Shown here: in pieces, positions 19,833 to 27,411 of the stretch
Layout: every line of letters begins with the position of its first letter
How positions within the stretch are numbered: position 1 is the first letter of the stretch
Assembly (NCBI GenBank): GCA_025449735.1
Contig: JANWIV010000002.1
Span: 213,020-277,019, forward strand
Source of the DNA: Candidatus Microgenomates bacterium
GTDB taxonomy: Bacteria; Patescibacteriota; Microgenomatia; UBA1406; HO2-37-13b
Reading direction: 5' to 3'
DNA length: 64,000 nucleotides
Notes under the pieces: model-generated
Seen by the model: only the letters and a program-made list of their open reading frames with translations
The model's database searches: none
Told to the model about the DNA's origin: nothing
Translations under genes and position numbers: made by a program

Positions 19833-20920
19833 ACCAACTCAATCAATTTTTTACATACAAAATCAACGTCCTTTTTGGTTATATCCAGAGCCGAGGGAAG
19901 GTTAAAGCCGAAGTGCATAATCTCTGTAGCGACCGGATTCCTGTATTGCGCTTTATACATAGGAAACAAACTCATACGGGGAAAAGCGGCACGGGCATGA
20001 ATATTATATTTTTTGAGCTTTTGAATGAGTTCATCTCTCCCAATTTTATCTGTTTTAAGTAGTGCGGTAGGATAAGCATAATTCCATCGCGTACCTTTCC
20101 TTTCTTCAAGAAGCCTAATTTCGGGAATATTCAGTCCTTCTTTGTACCACGCATATATGGAGCGTTTTTTGGCAACTAATTCTTCAATTCTTTCAACCTG
20201 GGCACGTGCCAGTGCGGCAACAACATTTGCCATTGAATATTGGTATCCCAATTCGTCACACCAAAAGGTAGCTTTGCTGTCAGTACGACCCATACTCGAT
20301 AGTAACACTGCCCGTTCATAATATTTTTTATTGTTAGTTAAAAACATACCCCCTTCACCTGCAACCGCAATTTTTGCTCCATGAAATGAAATGCAACCGA
20401 CGTCGCCAAAGCTGCCGACTTTTTTGCCCTTATATAAAGAGCCCAGCGCCGGAGCCGCGTCTTCAATAACTTTCAGTTTATGTCGCTTAGCGATTTTCAT
20501 AATTTTATCCATATCGCAAGGGTTGCCGTACGAATGAACGATCATTATGCCCTTAGTTTTTTTAGTGATCGCTTTTTCTATAGCCTTGGGGTCAATGCAC
20601 CACGAGTCGGGTTCCACGTCAACGAAAACAGGTGTGGCCCCCGTATAGGCGATTACATGCGCAGTCGCCGCCCAGGAAAAATCAGTCACGATTACTTCGT
20701 CCCCCTTTTGAAATTCGCAAACTAAACAGGCTAGATGCATCGACTGGGTGGCACAGAAACCGGCAAGTGCGTACTTAACTCCGATATATTTAGCAATGGT
20801 TTTTTCAAGCGCGATGACATCCTTGTTAAATTTCGTGTACCAGCCGTTCTTAACCGCATCGGTTACATAATTAATTTCTTTGTTAGTAATTGAGCAGCCG
20901 GCAAATGCGATTTTTTTCAT
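19826..20920 (-). CDS. DegT/DnrJ/EryC1/StrS-family sugar aminotransferase
   Basis: A PLP-dependent aminotransferase acting on nucleotide keto-sugars, 364 residues. The Schiff-base lysine is K183 in SFHGAKIAVAGEGGMF, and D154 in VIEDAAPALGS contacts the pyridine nitrogen; both match the family. It is the source of an amino sugar for surface glycan. The coupled GNAT (7-bp overlap) and the GT2 and GT-C-like neighbours support this. A TATAAT-like box lies about 40 bp upstream on the minus strand, but no clear -35 is seen. Confidence 0.92.
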   Translation of the reverse strand: MKKIAFAGCSITNKEINYVTDAVKNGWYTKFNKDVIALEKTIAKYIGVKYALAGFCATQSMHLACLVCEFQKGDEVIVTDFSWAATAHVIAYTGATPVFVDVEPDSWCIDPKAIEKAITKKTKGIMIVHSYGNPCDMDKIMKIAKRHKLKVIEDAAPALGSLYKGKKVGSFGDVGCISFHGAKIAVAGEGGMFLTNNKKYYERAVLLSSMGRTDSKATFWCDELGYQYSMANVVAALARAQVERIEELVAKKRSIYAWYKEGLNIPEIRLLEERKGTRWNYAYPTALLKTDKIGRDELIQKLKKYNIHARAAFPRMSLFPMYKAQYRNPVATEIMHFGFNLPSALDITKKDVDFVCKKLIELVC

Positions 20921-21092
20921 ATTTTTTAAAATTCGTTTAATGGTTTGTTATTATATACAAACGAGTGAACTAAGTTGTTGAAATAAAATTTTCGTCTTAT
21001 TGTAGCACATGTATACCCTCTCAACTGCGAGATTAGTATGAGATAAAAACGTACCCAATTTTAACTATTAAGTATTCTAACATCCCACTTGC

Positions 21093-23033
21093 TTAGTACC
21101 GATTCGGATACGCGGGTTCGGGTAAAGCATTCAATCGTAATGACTGATAATCAATCCAATAAATAAAATCTAATTCAATTGGGACTCGCAGTACGCTACC
21201 TGTTTTTGATCTTCTAAGCAGAGTAAAATCTGCATTGGGGATGGTTACAACGGATTTAGTTCTCACATTTCCTTTACTATCAAGCGAAATCTTGTTAAAA
21301 CTAATATTTGAGTTTGGGTCAAGGTCTCCCAAAATGAAAATATCCAGACTTTTTGTTTTTACTGCGGTTTTCATAAATTTCGGGTCTGTTTGAAAATCTA
21401 AGACCTTAGATATAACAACATAGCCTTTACTAGTTGAGTCAGACCAATATCGGAAAAAGAATACCGGTCCCTTGTCCATATAATATTTCTCAGATGCTCC
21501 TATCGGAGGAATAGATTTTGATTTAATGACACCTTGGTACCAAGTGACGATTCCTTTTGAGTTTATAGCAAATATTTCACGGTTGGTTAGCGAGTATATA
21601 AAAAAAGGGTAATCGAGTGATAGACCGTCGTCTGTCTCCATCACGAGTGTCGCGTTTATCGGCACCTGATTAAACAATCCATTTTTTGCAGAGACCTCTA
21701 CAACATTACGAGGATACCAATATATTCTGTTAATCTGTTCAACTATAACACGGTTATTTTGTAGGTTTACTAATAAAGTAGTACTCAACAATGCCGCTAA
21801 ACAAAATACTAATATACGCTTGACATTTTTAGGTCGTATATATTGACTTATATATGAGGTAATACTAACCAAAAATAAACACACCCCAAAATATTGAATA
21901 TAGACAGGTAAGTATCCTATTCCAAAGACAAGTAAATATTGAAACGTACCGGAAAGCCCGATCATTAAACTAGGAAGAATAAAAAGTAGCAACCCAAATA
22001 TAAGTAATCGCTTTCTCGACTCTTTATTAAGTTTAGCTTTTGTTATTAGATAAAAAAAACAAATTAAAAACAGACCGACTACGACTAAATCCGGAGGTTG
22101 CATATGTGAAAGTCTGTACTGCCTCGTTTGAGGAAGCACCTGCTGAGGATTGCTATGATCATAGCTAAGGGGAAAAGCGGCATATAATTGCTTTAACGTT
22201 GTCCAAAAATACTTATTAGGCACAAAGTGAATTTGATATGTTTCAACAGTTTGAGCGCCAAATTTGATTCTCTCGTTCATACTGCCTATGACAGCAATGC
22301 TTAAACATGCGCCAAATAATATCCCGTAACGTAGAACATCTCTTAAATTTCGACGCCGAATGAAAATAATACTAATATGAAGCAGTATAAATGCATAAGT
22401 AATTTCATATGTTAAGACGGAGATCAAATAAATAATCGCTGAAAGCAAAAGAAACCTCCACTTATCGGTCTCAAGAAAAATATCCAAAAGTATTAGAGAC
22501 ATCAATGTAAGCGATAAAGTTACAGGCATCAGGGCAGAACCATATAAAATCGGATCATAAAAAAATCTGAATTGAAAAAATGCCGGCATGATAGCGCAAG
22601 TGAGTAATGCAAGATGTTGATTGCCTGAAATTCTTTTAACAAAATGGTAAAACAAGAAAATACTGAAAAGTATTAGGCAAAGCACGATGCTTTTGTAAGT
22701 TACAACGTTCGGCACTATAGTAAAAAGTATAAATGCATAGCCTGCCAAAGGGAAAAACCGTCCAGGAACTTTGCCTCCTCCCATCAAATCACCTTTTATT
22801 TTTTCAAGTAATGACACATCGTTCATTTTAGCGACATACAAAGAAAGTGAGGCGGATGTCTCGTCGGCGTACCAACCACTGGAAAGAAGCGGCTTAAGGT
22901 ATAAGGCAGTTATCAAAATAACAGCAAAAAGCAGAGAGTAAGTGTATAACTTAGTCGGCGATTTTTCTTGATTCTTTATCCAGCGATATTTTTGACTGAT
23001 CTTTTTTTTTAAAATTTTCTTTAAAAATTCCAT
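21093..23033 (-). CDS. polytopic membrane protein, probable GT-C-type glycosyltransferase
   Basis: 646 residues. After a basic N-terminus there are about ten to eleven hydrophobic segments (first near 29-47), then a soluble C-terminal part from about 420. The first external loop contains SGWYADETS, and an acidic D/E pair in this loop is the catalytic hallmark of GT-C enzymes that use polyprenyl-linked sugars. No precise family was recognised. Its place at the head of the glycan cassette supports a role in glycan or glycoprotein assembly. A polymerase or flippase cannot be excluded. Confidence 0.6.
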   Translation of the reverse strand: MEFLKKILKKKISQKYRWIKNQEKSPTKLYTYSLLFAVILITALYLKPLLSSGWYADETSASLSLYVAKMNDVSLLEKIKGDLMGGGKVPGRFFPLAGYAFILFTIVPNVVTYKSIVLCLILFSIFLFYHFVKRISGNQHLALLTCAIMPAFFQFRFFYDPILYGSALMPVTLSLTLMSLILLDIFLETDKWRFLLLSAIIYLISVLTYEITYAFILLHISIIFIRRRNLRDVLRYGILFGACLSIAVIGSMNERIKFGAQTVETYQIHFVPNKYFWTTLKQLYAAFPLSYDHSNPQQVLPQTRQYRLSHMQPPDLVVVGLFLICFFYLITKAKLNKESRKRLLIFGLLLFILPSLMIGLSGTFQYLLVFGIGYLPVYIQYFGVCLFLVSITSYISQYIRPKNVKRILVFCLAALLSTTLLVNLQNNRVIVEQINRIYWYPRNVVEVSAKNGLFNQVPINATLVMETDDGLSLDYPFFIYSLTNREIFAINSKGIVTWYQGVIKSKSIPPIGASEKYYMDKGPVFFFRYWSDSTSKGYVVISKVLDFQTDPKFMKTAVKTKSLDIFILGDLDPNSNISFNKISLDSKGNVRTKSVVTIPNADFTLLRRSKTGSVLRVPIELDFIYWIDYQSLRLNALPEPAYPNRY

Positions 23034-23124
23034 TCTTTTGAGTAATATAATTCTTATTTTGTTAATTAAATCATACCCTTTAACAGATATTATACATATT
23101 CAAATATTGAACATTTAAATATAA

Positions 23125-23153
23125 TTGCATTTGTAAATAATATTTGCTATATT
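23125..23153 (+). promoter_or_regulatory. leaderless-type promoter, copy 1 of a repeated cassette
   Basis: TTGCAT (23125-23130), 17 bp, TATATT (23148-23153), 6 nt, then the ATG at 23160. The block TAAATAATATTTGCTATAT is shared with the promoters at 23855 and 25570. Confidence 0.8.
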
Positions 23154-23159
23154 TTCCCA

Positions 23160-23690
23160 ATGAGCAAAGCTGAGCAGATGCCAGTAATTGACAACAGCGA
23201 TTTTGCGGTTAACCAAAGAACAGAAGCCGTCCTCCAAGAATATCGCGCACTTGCTAACCATCCTGCTTTGCAACCTTTAATTATTGAAGCCTTTTCTTAT
23301 GGCTCAAGGCAAATCAACATTAAATTAGGAGTATTAAATTATCGACTTGAATTTGGCAAGATTGTTGATCGCGGCGGTGGTCTACTTTCATTGCAGATTG
23401 AATCTGAGGAATCATATGAAGCCGCTGAGATTGCTGTGAGACAGCAACTACTAACGCAAAGTATAGATGATTTTGACGGCTTCTCAATTCCAATGGACTC
23501 AAATGTAAGAAGATATGATTCAGTTTATGTAAAAGTTAGTGGACTTTATGAAAGTGAGGAAACAGACAAAAATCTGGCAGAACTTGATCAACTTGATCAA
23601 ATTAGTAATTTGGCGAGTCGGTTTAAAACCGCTTTAGACAAATTTCATCAAGAAATTCTAATTGAGTCTGCACCCGGGGTGGCAACATAA
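23160..23690 (+). CDS. orphan protein, paralogue of the gene at 25605
   Basis: 176 residues, acidic, soluble, no known family. It shares clear sequence with the protein at 25605: an N-terminal block N.RTE.V...(Y/F)R.LA.HP.L.P...EAF..G and a C-terminal block NLAELD.L.QIS….R.K..LD, with a variable middle. The two therefore arose by duplication. The ATG lies 6 nt after a -10 box with no Shine-Dalgarno site, so the mRNA should be leaderless. Function unknown; the shared regulatory cassette suggests the block is co-regulated. Confidence 0.8.
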   Translation: MSKAEQMPVIDNSDFAVNQRTEAVLQEYRALANHPALQPLIIEAFSYGSRQINIKLGVLNYRLEFGKIVDRGGGLLSLQIESEESYEAAEIAVRQQLLTQSIDDFDGFSIPMDSNVRRYDSVYVKVSGLYESEETDKNLAELDQLDQISNLASRFKTALDKFHQEILIESAPGVAT

Positions 23691-23748
23691 GCAATACCAC
23701 ATAGCTAATTTTTTTTACATATGTTATTTGAACAAGAATTAGCAACCA

Positions 23749-23813
23749 GGTGTAAGTTAAATTCTACCCCCAGTAATAGTTTGATGTAGTTCTAACCATT
23801 TGTCTAGACAAAT
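23749..23813 (+). promoter_or_regulatory. upstream repeat and 16-bp palindrome, copy 1
   Basis: A GTGTAAGTTAAATTCTACCC-like block (from 23751) is followed by the perfect palindrome ATTTGTCTAGACAAAT (23798-23813). Both recur before the gene at 25605 (about 25307 and 25368-25383), and a weaker copy of the first block lies at about 24447. A perfect 16-bp palindrome upstream of promoters is a candidate operator for a dimeric regulator. Confidence 0.65.
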
Positions 23814-23854
23814 AGGCGAAAGTAGATTAAAAGACGTCAGACATTAAAATTAAA

Positions 23855-23883
23855 TTGACAGGGTAAATAATATTTGCTATATT
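23855..23883 (+). promoter_or_regulatory. leaderless-type promoter, copy 2
   Basis: TTGACA (23855-23860), 17 bp, TATATT (23878-23883), 6 nt, ATG at 23890. It is close to the sigma-70 consensus and almost identical to the copy at 25570. Confidence 0.88.
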
Positions 23884-23889
23884 GCTTTT

Positions 23890-24405
23890 ATGACAGAGAC
23901 AAATACTCATACTGAAGCTGAAACTCTAACAGCGGATTCTGCCTTGTCTCGATTAAAAAGCTTAACGTTAAGTGATAACCTATTAGATCAATTTCAGGAG
24001 AATTGCTTAAATGGGGTTACTGCAGTAAGATTGGAAACCGAAGATAACAGTTATGATATTATATGGTTTGATGGTGGGGCAACCTTTGTATCTTGCAATA
24101 AGGATGCTGATAACCAGTATAAAAAATTGTTAAATGTTTATAGAAAGTTTGAGCACGGCAACTTAATTCATGACGGTGAAACTGTTGTGCCATTTATGGT
24201 GAATGAAATAAGCTCAAGAGTATATTATACTGAATATAGACATACTCCATACGTTCCAATTAAGGTGGAAGAATGGCAGTCGACACCAATGACTCTTCTA
24301 TCAGAATTTGAAGAATCACTAAAGGCTCTATCTCAACAATCTGAATTAGAGTCACTTGAGCCAATGAAATCACCGAAGTTTCATAGCGGCGTGCCTCATA
24401 GTTAA
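23890..24405 (+). CDS. orphan acidic protein, 171 residues
   Basis: No family recognised. Soluble, acidic and probably mixed alpha/beta (YDIIWFDGGATFVSCNKD in the middle, a helical acidic segment near the C-terminus). It ends in SGVPHS, close to the SGLPHG end of the protein at 25605, although the rest is not obviously related. Transcription from the TTGACA/TATATT promoter would begin at or next to the ATG. It is probably part of the same small accessory family set. Confidence 0.75.
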   Translation: MTETNTHTEAETLTADSALSRLKSLTLSDNLLDQFQENCLNGVTAVRLETEDNSYDIIWFDGGATFVSCNKDADNQYKKLLNVYRKFEHGNLIHDGETVVPFMVNEISSRVYYTEYRHTPYVPIKVEEWQSTPMTLLSEFEESLKALSQQSELESLEPMKSPKFHSGVPHS

Positions 24406-24524
24406 TTTATAGACATATTGATTTAAAAAAGAATCAGTGTCTAGGTTTAAGTTCAAATCTGTCCAGATGGCTGCCTTCTCTCTTGACTTAACAAGAGGAG
24501 TTTGATAAAGTACCGTTAAATAAA

Positions 24525-25271
24525 ATGTTAGTAGAAAGTAGAGAATCAGTACAAGAATCCTTATCTCAAGAAAAGCTTGATTATTACACGAGACTTAGAA
24601 GAGAAGTCATTGAATCAAATGTCATTCCCGATATTGCCAGCGTTTCATCATGGTTACAATATCAAGAACCTCGAATTAAGGGAGCTAAACCAAGAGAAAA
24701 TCTCCCCGATTCAGTACAAGTAGCAAATTTGCTTGATAGATTGAGCGAAATGTTACTAAATAGACTTGATACAGTAGAGAAGGATGCTATTTTTGGTAGT
24801 GTCCATTTAGGCTTGTATAGTAGCAACTATTTACATAGAGGGAAAATGAAACCATATATGCCTCAGTTTAATGGCATATCTCGAGATATCTTTGATAATG
24901 CCGCGTCAAAGTTTCTTACTAGTCTTCAAGGAGAAGTTCCATTAAAATTTGATTATGCTTGGGACGATATTGTGGCAATCTATGAGGCCATGGGTAAACC
25001 TTTACCCAAACTTCCAGAGGAATTAATATGGGTTGATGATCCTGATGGTGGTTGCATTAATGATTCTGTAAGCGTCACTTTACCAACAAAAGCACCATTC
25101 ACTTTCGTATCTTATAGGTACAAGCTTGACCAATATGGAAAGCTCGAGCTGCCATCGGTTAAAGAGTCAGACCCGAAAAATGTCTCACTTCAACTTATTA
25201 GGCTTGATTCTTTATATCCTCAAGCTCCATATCAACGCTCAATCCGCTTTCCAGGATTTAAACAAGGATGA
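24525..25271 (+). CDS. orphan protein, 248 residues
   Basis: Not recognised. The N-terminal half is helical and charged (residues 1-110) and the C-terminal half richer in strands, without signal peptide or membrane segment. A possible promoter is TTGACT-17 bp-TAAAGT with 13 nt to the ATG (from about 24485), so this gene may have a short leader instead of none. It lies in the accessory block between cassette-controlled paralogues. Codon use looks like its neighbours. Confidence 0.75.
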   Translation: MLVESRESVQESLSQEKLDYYTRLRREVIESNVIPDIASVSSWLQYQEPRIKGAKPRENLPDSVQVANLLDRLSEMLLNRLDTVEKDAIFGSVHLGLYSSNYLHRGKMKPYMPQFNGISRDIFDNAASKFLTSLQGEVPLKFDYAWDDIVAIYEAMGKPLPKLPEELIWVDDPDGGCINDSVSVTLPTKAPFTFVSYRYKLDQYGKLELPSVKESDPKNVSLQLIRLDSLYPQAPYQRSIRFPGFKQG

Positions 25272-25367
25272 ATAGTTATGTAATTCTAATTTCATATGCG
25301 TGCTGTAAGTTCAATTCCACCCCAGAGGTGTACCACGATAATTTATAGTCTTGACATATTTATAACC

Positions 25368-25383
25368 ATTTGTCTAGACAAAT
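25368..25383 (+). promoter_or_regulatory. 16-bp palindrome, copy 2
   Basis: ATTTGTCTAGACAAAT, identical to 23798-23813 and preceded by the same TAACC. Candidate operator. Confidence 0.65.
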
Positions 25384-25504
25384 GGACGGAACTATATCAA
25401 AAGATTGCAGAAAAAATAATAGTGCATTAAATTTCACCATGATTTCGAATTATATAGACTATCACTGACTGTTATATTATCGACAACCGATAAAAATGAT
25501 TTAA

Positions 25505-25536
25505 TTATGATCGAATGTTTAAACAATCGATCATAA
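25505..25536. promoter_or_regulatory. 32-bp near-perfect palindrome
   Basis: TTATGATCGAATGTTT (25505-25520) and AAACAATCGATCATAA (25521-25536) are complementary at 15 of 16 positions, with no spacer. It lies 34 bp upstream of the -35 box at 25570 and could bind a dimer or tetramer. Confidence 0.65.
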
Positions 25537-25569
25537 ATGCATCAAAAGACATCGGAAATTTAAATTAAA

Positions 25570-25598
25570 TTGACAGGATAAATAATATTTGCTATATA
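25570..25598 (+). promoter_or_regulatory. leaderless-type promoter, copy 3
   Basis: TTGACA (25570-25575), 17 bp, TATATA (25593-25598), 6 nt, ATG at 25605. Confidence 0.88.
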
Positions 25599-25604
25599 TG
25601 AGTC

Positions 25605-26156
25605 ATGATTGAAGCAGTTGACGTCGACTCCGGTTTAGAAAACAGAATCCAAGATGTTAATTCAAGGACAGAAGAAGTTGCAGATCAATTCCGTGATCTT
25701 GCGAAACACCCACAGTTGCTACCTTCTGCCGCTGAGGCATTTACAAGAGGTCTTAATTTTATTGAGTTTCCCGTTGGTCTTGATACCTGCCGGCTAGGCT
25801 TTGGTTCAGCTAGTAGCATTAATAGCATGCTTGTCCAAGTTCACCTTTTCTCTGAAGATTTTACTAATGAAGAACATGCTGACATCGAGGTTGACCGTGA
25901 GAGGCGATCTAGCAGTTCGGATGAAGATGATGAAGAGGACGACGAAGAAGGGGATTTTAGTTATGTGGTTACTGATGAGAGTAAAAGAAAATATTCTACT
26001 CACTACACAATTAATGGTCATCCATGGCTTAGTGGAATGAACGACGAAAATCTAGCCGAGCTAGATGTCCTTGAGCAAATCAGTGATTTTGGAACGAGAA
26101 TAAAAGCTTCACTTGATGCTCAGCAAAATATTCCTAGTGGTCTGCCACATGGTTGA
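25605..26156 (+). CDS. orphan protein, paralogue of the gene at 23160
   Basis: 183 residues. The N- and C-terminal blocks match the 23160 protein; the middle holds a strongly acidic low-complexity stretch (SSSSDEDDEEDDEEGD, about residues 105-120) absent from the paralogue, looking like a local expansion. No family recognised. Expressed from the third copy of the repeated promoter, predicted leaderless. The unusual upstream palindromes suggest tight regulation. Confidence 0.8.
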   Translation: MIEAVDVDSGLENRIQDVNSRTEEVADQFRDLAKHPQLLPSAAEAFTRGLNFIEFPVGLDTCRLGFGSASSINSMLVQVHLFSEDFTNEEHADIEVDRERRSSSSDEDDEEDDEEGDFSYVVTDESKRKYSTHYTINGHPWLSGMNDENLAELDVLEQISDFGTRIKASLDAQQNIPSGLPHG

Positions 26157-26170
26157 AATAAAAAATAACC

Positions 26171-26306
26171 TCTCCATCCTCAACCTCTGAGTAGTAATTT
26201 CCTACACAAGGGTAGAAGATGGAGAACAAAAGCGGACACGCTCATTTGAGTCTGGCATGCAAAGGCGCCAGCCCTTAAGCGTTATCGCTATACTTGTTCT
26301 CCATCT
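26171..26306. ncRNA. candidate structured RNA with mutually exclusive stems
   Basis: A 13-bp stem AGATGGAGAACAA (26217-26229) with TTGTTCTCCATCT (26294-26306) closes a 64-nt domain that can form inner stems (AGCG/CGCT, ACGCT/AGCGT, CTGGC/GCCAG). A third strand, TCTCCATC (26171-26178), can pair with the same GATGGAGA, giving two exclusive folds. The region lies between convergent genes (25605 gene and desaturase). It may be a bidirectional terminator-like 3' structure, a stand-alone RNA or a switch. No known riboswitch consensus was seen. Confidence 0.4.
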
Positions 26307-26342
26307 GCCACGACTTCGTTATTTCAGTTTGAGCAGACTCGA

Positions 26343-26362
26343 GTTGTCGTCTCATAGACAAC
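26343..26362 (-). terminator. hairpin just after the desaturase stop
   Basis: GTTGTC/GACAAC with an 8-nt loop lies directly after the desaturase stop on the minus strand. There is no T-run, so it is a weak terminator candidate at best. Confidence 0.3.
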
Positions 26363-26364
26363 GC

Positions 26365-27285
26365 CTAATTGACGATCAACTTGTCCGAGTGTTGCCAATC
26401 TGGCAACGTCTTATCCAGCCCCCATACCAAATTGAGCCATCTTAAGGTGCTTATGATATACCAGCTCGGGTCAAATTGATACCATCTCAGGCCATGGCGT
26501 GGTGACGTAGGAAAAGCATGATGGTTATTGTGCCATCCTTCACCGAAGCTTAGGAGGGCTACAATCAAGTGATTTCGGCTCTGATCATCAGTGCTAAATT
26601 GCCTTGAGCCAAACATGTGACAGATAGAGTTGACGCTCCACGTGACGTGGTTGGTGACTCCGTAGCGTACCAGGCCACCCCAGACAAAAGCCCACCAAGC
26701 TGAAGACCAACTCCAGGTGGCTGAGTCTGACCAAAACCCTGAGAGGCCGCCGATAGTTGCCGGGAGAACTAAGCTGAGTACAACCCAGAATGCAAAGGTT
26801 CTCTCAAACCAACGAGCCATTTTGTCTGTATGCATGAAATGAGCTCGTAGTTCATAGACTCGGTCGCTGTAGTTGGTAAATAGCCAACCACAATGAGCGT
26901 GAATAAAGCCTTGCAAAGGGCTATGAGGGTCACCTTCTTTGTCAGAGAGTTCGTGATGTACGGCGTGAACCGCTTTCCATGTCAAAGCGCCACCTTCCAT
27001 CGCCATTGAACCTAAAGCGTAGAAAACGAAGCGGACGGAAGAGAAACATTGGAAGCCTTTATGGGTAAGTAGGCGGTGGTATCCAATGGTAACCCCCAAC
27101 CCCGTGAGAAGCCAAAGCCCAAGAAGCAGAGCAATATCGAGTATAGTCACATATCGCTCCCAAGTGCTGAAAATGGCAAATATTAAGCCAAGAATTGGGC
27201 AGATGATAAAGATGAGCATTGCTACTTTGTGTTTGACATTGGTTTCGGAGACTGTAGAGTTTATCGTCTTTTTCGATGTGACCAT
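26365..27285 (-). CDS. membrane acyl (delta-9 type) fatty-acid desaturase
   Basis: An integral-membrane di-iron desaturase that introduces a cis double bond into acyl chains. The three histidine boxes are present: HRLLTH (after TIGYH), HAVHH and HNNHH (GEGWHNNHHAFP). Four hydrophobic helices fit the family. I start at ATG 27285 (306 residues) because AAAGGA lies 8 nt upstream; a TTG 39 bp further out is also in frame. The base composition looks more GC-rich than neighbouring genes, consistent with transfer. Such an enzyme is unexpected in a CPR-type cell that normally makes no fatty acids; it may modify scavenged lipids. Confidence 0.92.
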   Translation of the reverse strand: MVTSKKTINSTVSETNVKHKVAMLIFIICPILGLIFAIFSTWERYVTILDIALLLGLWLLTGLGVTIGYHRLLTHKGFQCFSSVRFVFYALGSMAMEGGALTWKAVHAVHHELSDKEGDPHSPLQGFIHAHCGWLFTNYSDRVYELRAHFMHTDKMARWFERTFAFWVVLSLVLPATIGGLSGFWSDSATWSWSSAWWAFVWGGLVRYGVTNHVTWSVNSICHMFGSRQFSTDDQSRNHLIVALLSFGEGWHNNHHAFPTSPRHGLRWYQFDPSWYIISTLRWLNLVWGLDKTLPDWQHSDKLIVN

Positions 27286-27377
27286 TATGATGGTCCTTTC
27301 TTTATTTTGAAGTCGTGGTGTCAATGAGCTACCGTCGATTATATCAGATCAAATATTTCAATATATTTTAAATACAA

Positions 27378-27406
27378 TTGAAATGCAGTCGATGTCAAGT
27401 TATAAT
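27378..27406 (+). promoter_or_regulatory. leaderless-type promoter of pyrG
   Basis: TTGAAA (27378-27383), 17 bp, TATAAT (27401-27406), then 5 nt to the ATG at 27412. This argues against the in-frame TTG at 27406, which overlaps the -10 box. Confidence 0.85.
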
Positions 27407-27411
27407 TGAAC

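Larger units (their letters stand above)
25272..25604. other. regulatory gap rich in palindromes before the gene at 25605
   Basis: 333 bp without a gene. It contains the second TAAGTTCAATTCCACCCC block (about 25307), the second ATTTGTCTAGACAAAT palindrome (25368-25383), a TTATCG/CGATAA hairpin (25477-25493), a 32-bp near-perfect palindrome (25505-25536) and the promoter at 25570-25598. Confidence 0.65.

Noticed and set aside
26257..26445. A 62-codon frame between the 25605 gene and the desaturase
   Set aside because: It overlaps the desaturase 3' end and the structured region, with no promoter or ribosome-binding site.
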